The notes: generated by a model from the sequence alone, not told the origin. Positions 14,998 to 23,667 are shown, counted from the stretch's first letter. The stretch: 64,000 nucleotides of DNA from Rhizobiaceae bacterium (GCA_029233925.1 JARGOX010000002.1:360326-424325); one strand, 5' to 3'. Translations and numbers: made by a program.

Positions 14998-15808
14998 GGC
15001 TCCTTCCATCGACGGCAATACAAAGATCATGGGGATGATCGGCAGCCCGGTCACCCAGGTCAAGACACCGCAGGCCATCAATCCGATCTTTGCTGAGGCC
15101 GGGGCCAATATCCTGTGTGTACCGTTCCATGTGGATGATCTGGAATCAGCCATGGCCGGGTTCAGGGCCATGCACAATCTCATCGGCTTTGGCGTGACCT
15201 TGCCACACAAGCAGCAGATCGCGTCCCTGTGCGACAGCCTTGACCCAGCCGCCGAACAGGTCGAAGCGGTCAATGTGGTGCGCCGTGAACGCGACGGCAG
15301 CTTTCGTGGCTATCAGTTTGACGGGCGCGGTTTTGTCGGTGGATTGATGGCGCAGGGGCATGATCCGAAAGGCAGGTCCGTGCTTGTCATCGGTGCCGGG
15401 GGCGCCTCTGCTGCCATTGTCACGGCCCTGATCATGGCCGGTGCGTCAGAGGTGGGTATCAGCAACCGCACCACATCCAGGGCCGAGGCTCTAGCGCAAC
15501 AGGTCCGGGCCCGCATCGGCGGCAATGTTCATGCCTGTGACCCCGTGCCCAAACCGGGACAGATGATCATCAATGCCACCTCCCTTGGCATGGATGAGGC
15601 TGACGCCCTGCCGCTGGATCCGGCGCTTCTGGACGAATCGATGCTGGTTGCCGAGGTGATCGCAAAACCTGCGATCACCGCCCTTTTGAAACAGGCCAGA
15701 CAACGCGGTGCGACAATTCATGGCGGCCAGCACATGATTGAAGGCCAGGTGCCGATGATTGCCGCCCATTTCCTCGCGCTTTATGGCCCCGACCAGATCA
15801 AGGCGTAA
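14990..15808 (+). CDS. Shikimate dehydrogenase (AroE)-family protein, divergent subgroup
   Basis: A 272-residue AroE-fold protein. The catalytic Lys (GVTLPHK) and Asp (YQFDGRGF) and the NADP-binding VIGAGGASAAI loop are present, as is SNRTTSRAEAL for the cofactor phosphate. The Ser-x-Ser of true AroE that holds the shikimate carboxylate (PxxHSxSP) is replaced by SPVTQVKTP, so the substrate is probably not shikimate itself. A second paralogue with the same change lies at 16660-17481. It is coupled to the propeller gene, and its 3' end overlaps the convergent IclR gene by 11 bases. Confidence 0.82.
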   Translation: MHEAPSIDGNTKIMGMIGSPVTQVKTPQAINPIFAEAGANILCVPFHVDDLESAMAGFRAMHNLIGFGVTLPHKQQIASLCDSLDPAAEQVEAVNVVRRERDGSFRGYQFDGRGFVGGLMAQGHDPKGRSVLVIGAGGASAAIVTALIMAGASEVGISNRTTSRAEALAQQVRARIGGNVHACDPVPKPGQMIINATSLGMDEADALPLDPALLDESMLVAEVIAKPAITALLKQARQRGATIHGGQHMIEGQVPMIAAHFLALYGPDQIKA

Positions 15809-16583
15809 GGTCACGCAGGACATCGAGCCCCGTCAGTTGCGACGAGGCATGGCGAAGCTGCGGCAGGCAGGCCAGCAATTGCTTGTGGGTCAGCCGCGCG
15901 CTGGGGCCGGCGATTGAAAGCGTACCGACGACGGTCTGCCCGTCACGGCCCCGGATCGGTACAGCAAGGGCTGAAATGCCGGGTTCTGCTTCCTCTTCCG
16001 CCAGTCCGTAGCCGCGCGCAGCCGTAGCTTTCAGTTCCGCCTGCAATTCCTCGACTGTGGTCTTTACCTTCGGGCCCTGGAGGATGTTTGGATCGTTGGT
16101 GCCGAAGCCGTGACGAAAGACGATCCGCAGCGCGTCCTCTGTGCTGAGCGAAGACAACCAGACCTTGCCGGTCGCAGTGGCATGCAGCACCACCTGATGC
16201 CCCATCACCGGGTCGACCAGCAGGCCCGACCGCGCGCCCTGCGCCTTGCCGATCCACACAAGCGATTCGGCTTCCACAAGCGCCAGGCGCACCAGTTCAC
16301 CCAGATCACGCGCCAGCCCGTCAAGCACCGGCTGGCATTCCTTGAGCAGATCGGTGTTCGACAGATAGCGCAAACCCAGGCCCGGCAGCTTGAGGGTCAA
16401 CTTGTAGTCACGGCTGGGCAATTGCACGGCATAGCCGGCCTCCAACAGCGCCGCCAGCATCCGGTGCACCGCACTCTTGGGCATGCCTGTGCGTTCTGCA
16501 AGGGTACCAAGGCTTTGCCCCTCCCGACTGTCAGCCAGCGCCTCCAGAATTGCAAAACATCGATTGATGATCGAAGATGACAT
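15798..16583 (-). CDS. IclR-family transcriptional regulator
   Basis: A 261-residue regulator with an N-terminal winged helix-turn-helix (residues about 5-65, with QSLGTLAERTGMPKSAVHRM as recognition region) and a C-terminal effector domain of the IclR type, including HATATGKVWLSSL and GYGLAEEEAEPGISALAVPI. It follows the second AroE paralogue in the same direction after 76 bases, and is convergent with the first. It is likely the local regulator of the AroE/ABC transporter genes, with a small organic acid as effector; this is inferred from position. Confidence 0.9.
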   Translation of the reverse strand: MSSSIINRCFAILEALADSREGQSLGTLAERTGMPKSAVHRMLAALLEAGYAVQLPSRDYKLTLKLPGLGLRYLSNTDLLKECQPVLDGLARDLGELVRLALVEAESLVWIGKAQGARSGLLVDPVMGHQVVLHATATGKVWLSSLSTEDALRIVFRHGFGTNDPNILQGPKVKTTVEELQAELKATAARGYGLAEEEAEPGISALAVPIRGRDGQTVVGTLSIAGPSARLTHKQLLACLPQLRHASSQLTGLDVLRDLTP

Positions 16584-16659
16584 GCCGCGTTCCCAATGAA
16601 TTTTGGTTCCTGATCAATGACATGTCGCAGAGCCGAATGCAAAACCTGTTTGTCGGCAC

Positions 16660-17481
16660 TCAGGTCAGGGGCTGGCCCGCTTCGAGACCGGCAGCAAATC
16701 CGGCAATCAGTGCAATCTGCGCGTTCAACATGTCATTGCCATCATTGGTGGCACAGCCCAAAGCGCGGGCACGGCTGAGCAATTCCGTCTGCCGCGACAG
16801 GCTCGCGATATCAGCAACAAATGTATCTTGTGTCAGATGACCAGGATCAACGGGAAGAACGTCACCCGGCCGCAGGCCCATGGGTGTTGCATTGATCCAG
16901 ACGGTCGCACGATGGGCATCGGCTCCGGCTTCGGCGGCCATCATGACACCGCTGGCGCGGTTGATCAGGTCGACGGTAAAGGCCACGGAACCCGGATCGC
17001 GGTCCAGCACCCAGATGCGGGAAGGCGCTTCGGCGGCCAGCGCATGGGCGATCGCACGGCCTGCGCCACCGGCGCCCATCAGCAAGATCTCGGCGCCCTT
17101 GAGACGCGCGCGACAGGTCCCAAGCCCCTGAACAAAGCCCGCGCCATCAAACAATGCGCCATGCATGGAGCCGTCGTCGCGGCGCTGTATGCTGTTGACC
17201 GCCCCGACCATGCGCGCTGCCTCGGTAAGACTGTCGCAAAGCGTTGCTGCCGCCACCTTGTGGGGCACCGTCACGCCGATGCCGGCAATCGTGTCAATCT
17301 GGCGAAAGGCGCCCCAGGTCTGCGCCAGACTGGCGGGCGTCACATGGAAGGGAACAGCGACAAGATTGTGCCCCGCAGCGGCAAACAGAGGATTGATCAG
17401 GCGCGGCGTCTGCACCTGTTTCACCGGATCCCCGAACACGGCATAAACCCGTGTCGAACCGTCGATCGTGACTGGGCTCAT
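16660..17481 (-). CDS. Second AroE-family shikimate dehydrogenase-like protein
   Basis: A 273-residue AroE-fold protein that parallels the one at 14990-15808. It keeps the catalytic Lys (GVTVPHK), the Asp (ALFDGAGF) and the NADP loop MGAGGAGRAIAHAL. The carboxylate-binding Ser-x-Ser is again replaced, here by DPVKQVQTP. The ATG at 17481 overlaps the stop of the TIM-barrel gene by 4 bases (ATGA), so the two are coupled; a longer frame to 17568 exists but lies inside that gene. The pair suggests oxidation or reduction of a cyclic hydroxy/keto acid produced or consumed by the TIM-barrel enzyme. Confidence 0.85.
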   Translation of the reverse strand: MSPVTIDGSTRVYAVFGDPVKQVQTPRLINPLFAAAGHNLVAVPFHVTPASLAQTWGAFRQIDTIAGIGVTVPHKVAAATLCDSLTEAARMVGAVNSIQRRDDGSMHGALFDGAGFVQGLGTCRARLKGAEILLMGAGGAGRAIAHALAAEAPSRIWVLDRDPGSVAFTVDLINRASGVMMAAEAGADAHRATVWINATPMGLRPGDVLPVDPGHLTQDTFVADIASLSRQTELLSRARALGCATNDGNDMLNAQIALIAGFAAGLEAGQPLT

Positions 17482-18302
17482 CCGTGCTGGCTTTCCACAT
17501 TTTGAAAGATGCTCTCGCAGCGCTGAATGGCCGTTTGCAGAACAAGTGCCGGGTCCCTGCCCCACCAATCATCGGAAAATATCTCGACTTCCACGGGGCC
17601 CTGATAGCCGGCGGCCAAAACCTGTTCATGCAGGTGTGCCAGATCGATGATCCCGTCACCCATCATGCCGCGGTCCGTCAAGAGGTGGCGGGTCGGCACC
17701 AGCCAGTCATTGACATGAAACCCGAGGATCCGCCCCTTTTCGCCCGCAAGGGCGATCTGCGCATCAAGGGCCGGGTCCCACCACACGTGATAACTGTCGA
17801 CGACAATACCGATGCCATCGCCCAATTGGTCGCAAAGCTGAATGGCCTCGGCCATCGTGCACAGCGGTGAACGGTCTCCCGCCAACATGGGATGCAGCGG
17901 CTCCAGCGCCAGGCGGATCCCGCAAGCCCTTGCATGATCGAGCAGCGGCACCAGCAGTTCGGCGACCTGGCGTCTTGCGCTGCAAAGTCCCTTTTGCCCG
18001 TCGCTCAAGCGTCCTGGAAACACCAGCACATGGTCTGCGCCCAGCGCCGCAGCCTTGTCGATCTCACGTCTCGCCGTTGCCAGATTGTCGGCCCGTTCAG
18101 CCTTTGTTGTCGCCAGAAACGGCCCGGCCCGATTGTAACCGAAAACCGTCAGGCCGTTATCCTGCAGCACCTGCTGCGCCGCGGTCACGCCGATGCGGTC
18201 CACCTCATCGCCCCAGACCGAGACACGCGCCATTCCTGCCGCTGCGCAGGCCTGGGTGAAGGCCTCGAACCGCCAGGCGGTGCGGAAGGTTGCATGATTC
18301 AT
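17478..18302 (-). CDS. Sugar phosphate isomerase/epimerase-like TIM-barrel protein (AP endonuclease 2 family)
   Basis: About 274 residues starting at MNHATFRTAWRFEAF, the usual opening of this family; the frame could be read from 18362. Metal ligands typical of xylose-isomerase-like barrels are visible: Glu in RLALEPLHPM, Asp/His in VVDSYHVWWDP, His in GFHVNDWL, and Glu in VEVEIFSDDW. Relatives include 3-dehydroshikimate dehydratases, hydroxypyruvate isomerases and inosose dehydratases. Given two AroE paralogues nearby, a dehydratase or isomerase acting on a cyclic polyol acid is reasonable but unproven. It is coupled to the AroE paralogue downstream and follows the ABC ATPase gene closely. 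Confidence 0.82.
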   Translation of the reverse strand: MNHATFRTAWRFEAFTQACAAAGMARVSVWGDEVDRIGVTAAQQVLQDNGLTVFGYNRAGPFLATTKAERADNLATARREIDKAAALGADHVLVFPGRLSDGQKGLCSARRQVAELLVPLLDHARACGIRLALEPLHPMLAGDRSPLCTMAEAIQLCDQLGDGIGIVVDSYHVWWDPALDAQIALAGEKGRILGFHVNDWLVPTRHLLTDRGMMGDGIIDLAHLHEQVLAAGYQGPVEVEIFSDDWWGRDPALVLQTAIQRCESIFQNVESQHG

Positions 18303-18365
18303 GACAAGCTCAAATGCCAAGGTAAATCCGTTCTGTGTTGGCTGTCGCAAAGAGGGCAGCATTGC

Positions 18366-19199
18366 TCAAAAATTGTAGACGCCGAGCTTTTCGAAAATCG
18401 TGTAGATCTTCTTGGCATAGACGGCAAATTCCGGATATTCGCCCAGATGCGCCGGTCGCGGCCGCGGCAGATCGATGCTGATTTCCTCGACGATGCGCCC
18501 CGGCGATTTCGACATCACCAGAACACGGTCCGACAGCCCGACCGCTTCCTCGATGGAATGGGTGATGAACAGCACCGTCTTGCGCTTGGCCAGCCACAGC
18601 ATTTCCAGATCGTGACGGATCTGGGTCCGGCTGATGGCGTCCAGCGCGCCAAAGGGTTCGTCCATGATCAGCATCGACGGGTCGTGCACAAGGGCGCGCG
18701 CTATCGAAACGCGCTGGCGCATGCCGCCGGACAATTGCCAGGGATATTTATCTTCCGCACCGACCAGATCGAGTTGCTCAAAAAGGGCATCGGCGCGACT
18801 GCGCATATCGGCCTTGTCGAGCTTGCGGATTTCCTGTTGCAGCATGACGTTCTGGATGGCTGTGCGAAAATCCAGCAGCAGGTGATCCTGAAAGACAATG
18901 CCGATTTCTGAAATCGGTTTGGTCAAAGGTTTGCCGTCGATCTCGACATGGCCCTGCGAGATCGGCTCGAGGCCCGAGACAAGCAACATGGTGGTGCTCT
19001 TGCCGCAACCGGAAGGGCCGATCAGGGAAACGAATTCGCCGGGTTTGATATCCAGATCAATGGGACCCAGCGCATGGAATGCATCCGGACCGGTCCCGTA
19101 GATCTTGGTGATGTCCCGGGCGACAATCGAAGCACCGGTTCCCTGATTCTTCTGTGGATCCATATTCAGCGGCCCAGTTCCATGCGCGTTTCCATTCAA
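18366..19199 (-). CDS. ABC transporter ATP-binding protein, nitrate/sulfonate/taurine (NrtD/SsuB) type
   Basis: A 277-residue ABC ATPase. Walker A GPSGCGKST, Q-loop region GIVFQDHLLLD, signature LSGGMRQRVSIARAL, Walker B MLIMDEPFGALD and switch His in VLFITHSIEEA are all in place. Length and the PFGALDAISR segment are typical of the NrtD/SsuB/TauB group. It works with the permeases at 19241-20050 and 21237-21995 and the binding protein at 20148-21143. One ATPase for two different permease genes suggests a heterodimeric membrane part. Confidence 0.92.
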   Translation of the reverse strand: MNGNAHGTGPLNMDPQKNQGTGASIVARDITKIYGTGPDAFHALGPIDLDIKPGEFVSLIGPSGCGKSTTMLLVSGLEPISQGHVEIDGKPLTKPISEIGIVFQDHLLLDFRTAIQNVMLQQEIRKLDKADMRSRADALFEQLDLVGAEDKYPWQLSGGMRQRVSIARALVHDPSMLIMDEPFGALDAISRTQIRHDLEMLWLAKRKTVLFITHSIEEAVGLSDRVLVMSKSPGRIVEEISIDLPRPRPAHLGEYPEFAVYAKKIYTIFEKLGVYNF

Positions 19200-19240
19200 C
19201 TTGCCTGTTCAATTCGGTAAAAAATTATTGCGGCTATTTT

Positions 19241-20050
19241 TCATTGTGATCTGCGGGCCCAGGGCATCAGCACGACCTCGGCAATCGACATGCCACTGTT
19301 GAAAACCAGCGCCACCAGTGCGGCCATGATCAGCCCGCTGAACATCAAGGTCATGTCCATGAACCCCGATGCCCGCATGATCAGATATCCAAGGCCGGCG
19401 CTGGAGGCGATGAACTCGGCGATGATCACGCCTTCCACGGCCTTGACCACGCCGATTTTCATACCGGCGAAAATATGGTCCATCGAGGCGGGCAGGCGGA
19501 TACGAAAGAAGGTCTGGGCCGGACTGGCCCCCATTGAGCGGGTGATGTAATAGAGCCGCGGATCGACGGCGCGAAAGCCTGACATGCTGTCGACCAGCAC
19601 CGGAAAGAACGACATCAGGAAAACGATCAGAACTGCGACCAGCGGGCCGATGCCGAACCAGACAATGAGGATCGGACCGATCACCGTCTTCGGCATGATG
19701 TTCAAAAACACGATCACCGGGAACAATCCGCGTTCCAGCGCACCAAACGAGGTGATGGCAAAGGCCAGCGGCACGGCGATCAGCACACCCAGGGCGAACC
19801 CCATGAGCAATGTCTTGGAGGTTTCAAACGCATGGTGCAGCAGCAGCGGAAAATCGGAAACGAAACGCGCCATGAAGTCGGAGGGTTTGGGCACCAGCCA
19901 GACCGGCACATCAAAGGCAATGGCAGCGACTTGCCAGACGCCCATGACGATCAGCACCGCAACAATGGTCAACAGCCCGGACTTGAGCCACGCGGGCAGC
20001 GCAGGGCCACGGGTGCCGCCGCTTGTCTCGACTGTGCTCATCTGTGCCAC
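19241..20050 (-). CDS. ABC transporter permease (SsuC/TauC type)
   Basis: A 269-residue membrane protein with about six hydrophobic segments. The EAA-like cytoplasmic loop for the ATPase is in YYITRSMGASPAQTFFRIRL followed by PASMDHIF. The start is a GTG at 20050, supported by AAGGAA seven bases upstream. It follows the binding-protein gene after 97 bases that contain a strong hairpin. Likely forms the inner-membrane channel together with the permease at 21237-21995. Confidence 0.9.
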   Translation of the reverse strand: MAQMSTVETSGGTRGPALPAWLKSGLLTIVAVLIVMGVWQVAAIAFDVPVWLVPKPSDFMARFVSDFPLLLHHAFETSKTLLMGFALGVLIAVPLAFAITSFGALERGLFPVIVFLNIMPKTVIGPILIVWFGIGPLVAVLIVFLMSFFPVLVDSMSGFRAVDPRLYYITRSMGASPAQTFFRIRLPASMDHIFAGMKIGVVKAVEGVIIAEFIASSAGLGYLIMRASGFMDMTLMFSGLIMAALVALVFNSGMSIAEVVLMPWARRSQ

Positions 20051-20116
20051 TGGGCGTTCCTTTGTGTAATCGCTTTTTGCTCAGGTATTTATGGAGCGGC
20101 ATCCATGGGAGCGGCG

Positions 20117-20136
20117 GGGCGCTAACAGGCGCCCCA
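20117..20136 (-). promoter_or_regulatory. Intercistronic GC hairpin downstream of the binding-protein gene
   Basis: A perfect 7-bp stem (GGGGCGC / GCGCCCC) with a 6-base loop lies 11 bases after the binding-protein stop and without a T-run. It probably does not end transcription fully but could protect the upstream mRNA, giving more binding protein than permease, as known for other importer operons. Confidence 0.5.
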
Positions 20137-20147
20137 CCACATCATGA

Positions 20148-21143
20148 TCAAGGGCAGGTGACAGGTTCTGCCGGGACATAATCGAGTGAATAATAATCGG
20201 TCACGGGCTTGTCCTTGGTCAGGCCCATGGCAGAGGTCATCACGCCGTAGATATTGTCCCAGGTCGTCGTATCGGTGACACCGATGATATCGCCTGCCCC
20301 GCCGGGGCATACGGAAGCAAAGCTGTAGGTGGCGCCCTGAATCAGCGCATCGTCCGATTTGCCGACTTCGGGGAAGACTGTGCGAAGTGCGGCAACCGCT
20401 GCCTCGGGATCGGCCATGGCCTGCTTCCAGCCTTCGGCTGTGGCTGCCAGGAACCTTTTGTAAGCGTCAGGATTGGCCTGCAACTTGTCTTCGCGCGCCA
20501 CCAGCGAAAGGCTGACGAGCGGCACACCATGGTCGTAGAAATACATGTTCGACGCCTCGATGCCTTCACCCTTGAGCGGCACCACGACATTTTCCGGTGT
20601 TTCAGCCACGGCATCCACACCACCGGTCGTCAAAAGGCCGAGAAAGGCATTTTGTGCTGCCGAAACGATTTCCACATCGGCCTCAGTCAAACCATTCTTG
20701 GCCAGCAAGACCGGCATCAGGGAGGCCTGCGCAGAGCCCGGCGCCACGGCGATCTTCTTGCCTTTCAGGTCGGCTGGTCCGTTGATGCCTGATGATTTGA
20801 GGGAAATGACGCCGAACTGGCCGGCTTTCCAGATGGTCGAGATGATCTTGATCGGCGCGCCCTGCGACGCGACATTCAGCGTGGCGCCGGCATCGGCATA
20901 GCCAATGTCAGCCTGTCCGGTGGCAACCAACTGGGCCGCAACCGCAGAGCCGCGCCCTTCCTCAAGCTCGACATTCAGATCGGCCGCCTCGTAAAGGCCG
21001 TTGACCTGCGCCACGGCAAATCCCAGATGGGCGGAATCGGCGGTCCAGTTCATGATCATCTTCATGGTGTCGGCGGCATAGGCGCCGCTTGCCGGAAGCG
21101 TCATGGCTGTTGCCAGCAGGATTGCTTTGAATTTCATGTTCAT
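20148..21143 (-). CDS. ABC transporter substrate-binding protein (NMT1/THI5-like)
   Basis: A 331-residue periplasmic binding protein. A Sec signal peptide of about 23 residues ends in ASGAYAA. The mature part opens with MKMIMNWTADSAHLGFAVAQ, and contains GYADAGATLN and LKGKKIAVAPGS, as in the NMT1/THI5/SsuA group that binds small anionic or pyrimidine-like compounds. GAGGAG stands nine bases before the ATG. It belongs with the surrounding permease and ATPase genes; the ligand cannot be read from the sequence, although the enzymes downstream suggest a cyclic organic acid. Confidence 0.9.
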   Translation of the reverse strand: MNMKFKAILLATAMTLPASGAYAADTMKMIMNWTADSAHLGFAVAQVNGLYEAADLNVELEEGRGSAVAAQLVATGQADIGYADAGATLNVASQGAPIKIISTIWKAGQFGVISLKSSGINGPADLKGKKIAVAPGSAQASLMPVLLAKNGLTEADVEIVSAAQNAFLGLLTTGGVDAVAETPENVVVPLKGEGIEASNMYFYDHGVPLVSLSLVAREDKLQANPDAYKRFLAATAEGWKQAMADPEAAVAALRTVFPEVGKSDDALIQGATYSFASVCPGGAGDIIGVTDTTTWDNIYGVMTSAMGLTKDKPVTDYYSLDYVPAEPVTCP

Positions 21144-21236
21144 TGGGTGGTCTCCTCATTCCCATTTTCGGTTTCAGAACTTTGGTAGATACAGGTGCGG
21201 CCAGACTGTGTGCCGCGATAACTTCGGGGTCTTACT

Positions 21237-21995
21237 CTAGTGCCTCCCTTGCGGCACAAGGGCGCGTTCAATGGCCTGGACAAGGCCGCTGAGAAAAACG
21301 CCGATCAACGATCCGACCACCAGGGTCGCGAAAATCATCGACGTGTCCTTGCCGTCCATGGATCGCAGGACGAGATAGCCGAGCCCGGTCTTGGAGTTCA
21401 GCCATTCGACCACGATGACAACGGTGACGGCGACAACGATCGAGATGCGCAGCCCGGAAAAGATCTGCGGTGCTGCCGAGGGCAGTTCGATCTTCAGAAA
21501 GGTCTGAAGCCACGATGCGCCGGTCGATTTGCTCAGATAATATTTACGCGGATCAATCGACTGGAATCCGGCAACGGAATCCACCATGACGGGGAAGAAG
21601 GTGATCAGCCCGGTCAGCAGGATTTTGGGGAAATCGGCAAAGCCGAACCAGACCAGCATCAGCGGCGCCAGCGTGATCTTGGGAAGTCCCTGGATAAAGA
21701 CGACGATCGGATAGAGCAATTGTTTGCAAATGCTATAGCGCGCGATCAGATAGCCCAGCGCCACGCCCGGCACCGCACCGGCGACAAAACCATAGATGAT
21801 CAGCTTGGTTGTGATCATGCCGTGATAGGCAAGCTGCGGCGCGCTTTGAACTATGCGCAGCATGAAGACGGAGGGCGCGGGCAGGATGAAACCCGGTATG
21901 GCAAAGATGCGCACCGCCGCCTCCCAGATCAACAAAAGACCGAGGAACCAAAGCGCCGGCTCCCATGCCTTTCTCACTGTTGCGCGCAGCTTCAT
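21237..21995 (-). CDS. ABC transporter permease, second subunit (SsuC/TauC type)
   Basis: A 252-residue inner-membrane protein with about six hydrophobic segments, homologous in layout to the permease at 19241-20050. The ATPase-contact loop is YYLSKSTGASWLQTFLKIEL followed by PSAAPQIFSGLR. Its ATG overlaps the stop of the IclR gene upstream by 4 bases (ATGA), so the regulator and transporter are translated together. It stands before the binding-protein gene's end and is presumably the partner of the other permease. Confidence 0.9.
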   Translation of the reverse strand: MKLRATVRKAWEPALWFLGLLLIWEAAVRIFAIPGFILPAPSVFMLRIVQSAPQLAYHGMITTKLIIYGFVAGAVPGVALGYLIARYSICKQLLYPIVVFIQGLPKITLAPLMLVWFGFADFPKILLTGLITFFPVMVDSVAGFQSIDPRKYYLSKSTGASWLQTFLKIELPSAAPQIFSGLRISIVVAVTVVIVVEWLNSKTGLGYLVLRSMDGKDTSMIFATLVVGSLIGVFLSGLVQAIERALVPQGRH

Positions 21996-22831
21996 TGGCC
22001 GAGACCCGCTTTTGGGTCGCCCGTACTGAAATCGCCCATATTGAAATCACGTTGCCGGATGCGCAGCGGCCAGATGGCCGAGAGTTCGCGCGCCGCGAGC
22101 TTCAGCTCCCGGCTGATTTCCCCGTAGCGGGCCGGGCGCACGCGCAGGGTCGGCCCGGCAACGCTGATCGTGCCAACCATGGCCGCTTCGGGTGTGTCAT
22201 TGCTGAAAAACGGCACCGCAAGCGCCGTGGCCCCCGCCTCGCCCTCATCAACGGCAGTGGCATAGCCCTTGGCCCGCGCGCTGTTGAGATGCTGGCGGAA
22301 GGTGTCGATGTCGCGGATATAATTCGGCCCCATGCCTTTTACCGTGCCAAATCCTTCGGCATAGGCGAGCTTGAGGGCATCAGCTTCGGGAAGATTGGCG
22401 AGCCAGGCCTTGCCGGTTGCCGTGGCATGCAGGATGACATCGACGCCCATCTCAGGGTCATAGCGCAGCCCGTGGCGCGCGCCCTGCGCCCGGGCGATCC
22501 AGGTCAGACCACCATTCTCGGCGACGGCCAGGCGACAATATTCCTGTGTCCTGGCGGCCAGCTTGCGCAAGACCTCATTGGCCACATCAGGCACATATTG
22601 CGCATCCAGATTGCGAAACGCCAGCAAGCCCATGCGCAGCGACAGCCCGTAATTCTGCGTCGCCGGATCCTGGGTCACCCAGCCGCGTGACATCAGCGTC
22701 GCCAGCGTGCGATGCGCCCCACTGGTCGGCAAGCCGACCTGCGCAGCAATCTCCGACAGCTCCATCGGTTCTGACACCGATGCGAGCAGTTCGATCATGC
22801 TGATGCAGCGGTCAATCGCAGCAACTGTCAC
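21992..22831 (-). CDS. IclR-family transcriptional regulator
   Basis: A 279-residue regulator with an N-terminal winged helix (ELSEIAAQVGLPTSGAHRTL) and a C-terminal IclR effector domain (LHATATGKAWLANL and GYATAVDEGEAGATALAVPF). The start is a GTG with GGAGGA about six bases upstream. It heads the run of permease, binding protein, permease, ATPase, TIM-barrel and AroE genes, and overlaps the first permease by 4 bases. A palindrome just upstream of its start may be its own operator, implying autoregulation. Confidence 0.92.
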   Translation of the reverse strand: MTVAAIDRCISMIELLASVSEPMELSEIAAQVGLPTSGAHRTLATLMSRGWVTQDPATQNYGLSLRMGLLAFRNLDAQYVPDVANEVLRKLAARTQEYCRLAVAENGGLTWIARAQGARHGLRYDPEMGVDVILHATATGKAWLANLPEADALKLAYAEGFGTVKGMGPNYIRDIDTFRQHLNSARAKGYATAVDEGEAGATALAVPFFSNDTPEAAMVGTISVAGPTLRVRPARYGEISRELKLAARELSAIWPLRIRQRDFNMGDFSTGDPKAGLGQ

Positions 22832-22857
22832 GGTGTCTCCTCCATTTTTTATAGCTT

Positions 22858-22872
22858 ATTCCAATTTGGAAT
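22858..22872. promoter_or_regulatory. Operator-like palindrome upstream of the IclR-led transporter operon
   Basis: ATTCCAA-T-TTGGAAT is a perfect 7+1+7 palindrome, 26 bases upstream of the GTG start of the IclR gene. IclR regulators commonly bind such sites to control their own operon. The rest of 22873-23007 holds no gene. Confidence 0.5.
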
Positions 22873-23007
22873 TGAATTACAAGTCATAAAATTTGGAGCA
22901 AGGCTTAGATGGCATATTTCGGGGATGCAGGTTTCTGACAGGTCAGAATGCCATGCTGCCCCATAGCAATGCCTGACGCAAAGAGCGGCCAAACCTGCAG
23001 ATCCCCG

Positions 23008-23667
23008 TCAGGCGGCGATTGCGTCCCAGCACAAAAGGGCGATCTGCTGGCGCTGCCGGTCTGTCAGTTCCAGGTGGTTTGCCCGGTGCCATTTGAGTGC
23101 GTTGCGGATGCCGCCGCCGATGAGACCTGCCATGAAACGGGTGGAGCAGGATTTGACCAGACCGGCCGCCTGGCCTTCGGCCAGGAGCGCATTGATGAAG
23201 GTTCTGCTTGTGCCAAACACCCGCTCCAGTTCATCGGGCGCAATCAGCGGGACATTCGACAGATATTCAAACAGAATGGCGCGATCGCGGTCCTGCCAGA
23301 AGAAGTCGATATAAGCATGGATATAGCGCATGATGCGCGTCTGGCAGGTCTGATCGGGGCAGGTCTGATCGGAGTTTGGCGGCTCCACCAGATGTTCATT
23401 CGCCTGGGCAGCAATTTCGTCATAAATGGCCATGACGAGTTCATTCTTGCCGGCAAAGTGATTGTAGATGGAGCCCATGGAGACGCCGGATTTTTCCGCG
23501 ATGGCCGACATCGGGGATTGCAAGCCATCGCGGACAATCAGTTCGGATGCCGCGGCAAGAATTCTTTGCCGCTTGCCTTGCAGCGGCGGCGGGCCGGCCA
23601 GATGGACCGCGTCATCTGGCGCTTCCCCTGTCCGGGCGGCCAACGGCATGCCTGCTAAAGCGGGCAT
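23008..23667 (-). CDS. TetR-family transcriptional regulator
   Basis: About 220 residues from the ATG at 23667. The N-terminal helix-turn-helix is clear: KRQRILAAASELIVRDG, then MSAIAEKSGVSMGSIYNHFA. The C-terminal part is a ligand-binding helical domain without special motifs. The chosen start overlaps the upstream phosphatase gene by 13 bases; an ATG at 23649 is an alternative. It is third in the operon with the metallophosphoesterase and the phosphatase, and is the obvious candidate to bind the palindrome at 25300-25315 and so regulate both its own operon and the divergent importer. Confidence 0.88.
   Translation of the reverse strand: MPALAGMPLAARTGEAPDDAVHLAGPPPLQGKRQRILAAASELIVRDGLQSPMSAIAEKSGVSMGSIYNHFAGKNELVMAIYDEIAAQANEHLVEPPNSDQTCPDQTCQTRIMRYIHAYIDFFWQDRDRAILFEYLSNVPLIAPDELERVFGTSRTFINALLAEGQAAGLVKSCSTRFMAGLIGGGIRNALKWHRANHLELTDRQRQQIALLCWDAIAA

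Noticed and set aside
12979..15273. A 764-codon open frame on the minus strand
   Set aside because: It is antisense to the beta-propeller and AroE genes, whose repeats and catalytic motifs are clear. The antisense product has no recognisable motif; GC-rich codon use keeps this frame open by chance.
16596..16620. Similarity of AATTTTGGTTCCTGAT to the inside of the inverted-repeat element (ATTTTGGTTGCTGATTA at 45628)
   Set aside because: Short and imperfect, without the flanking inverted ends; chance cannot be excluded.
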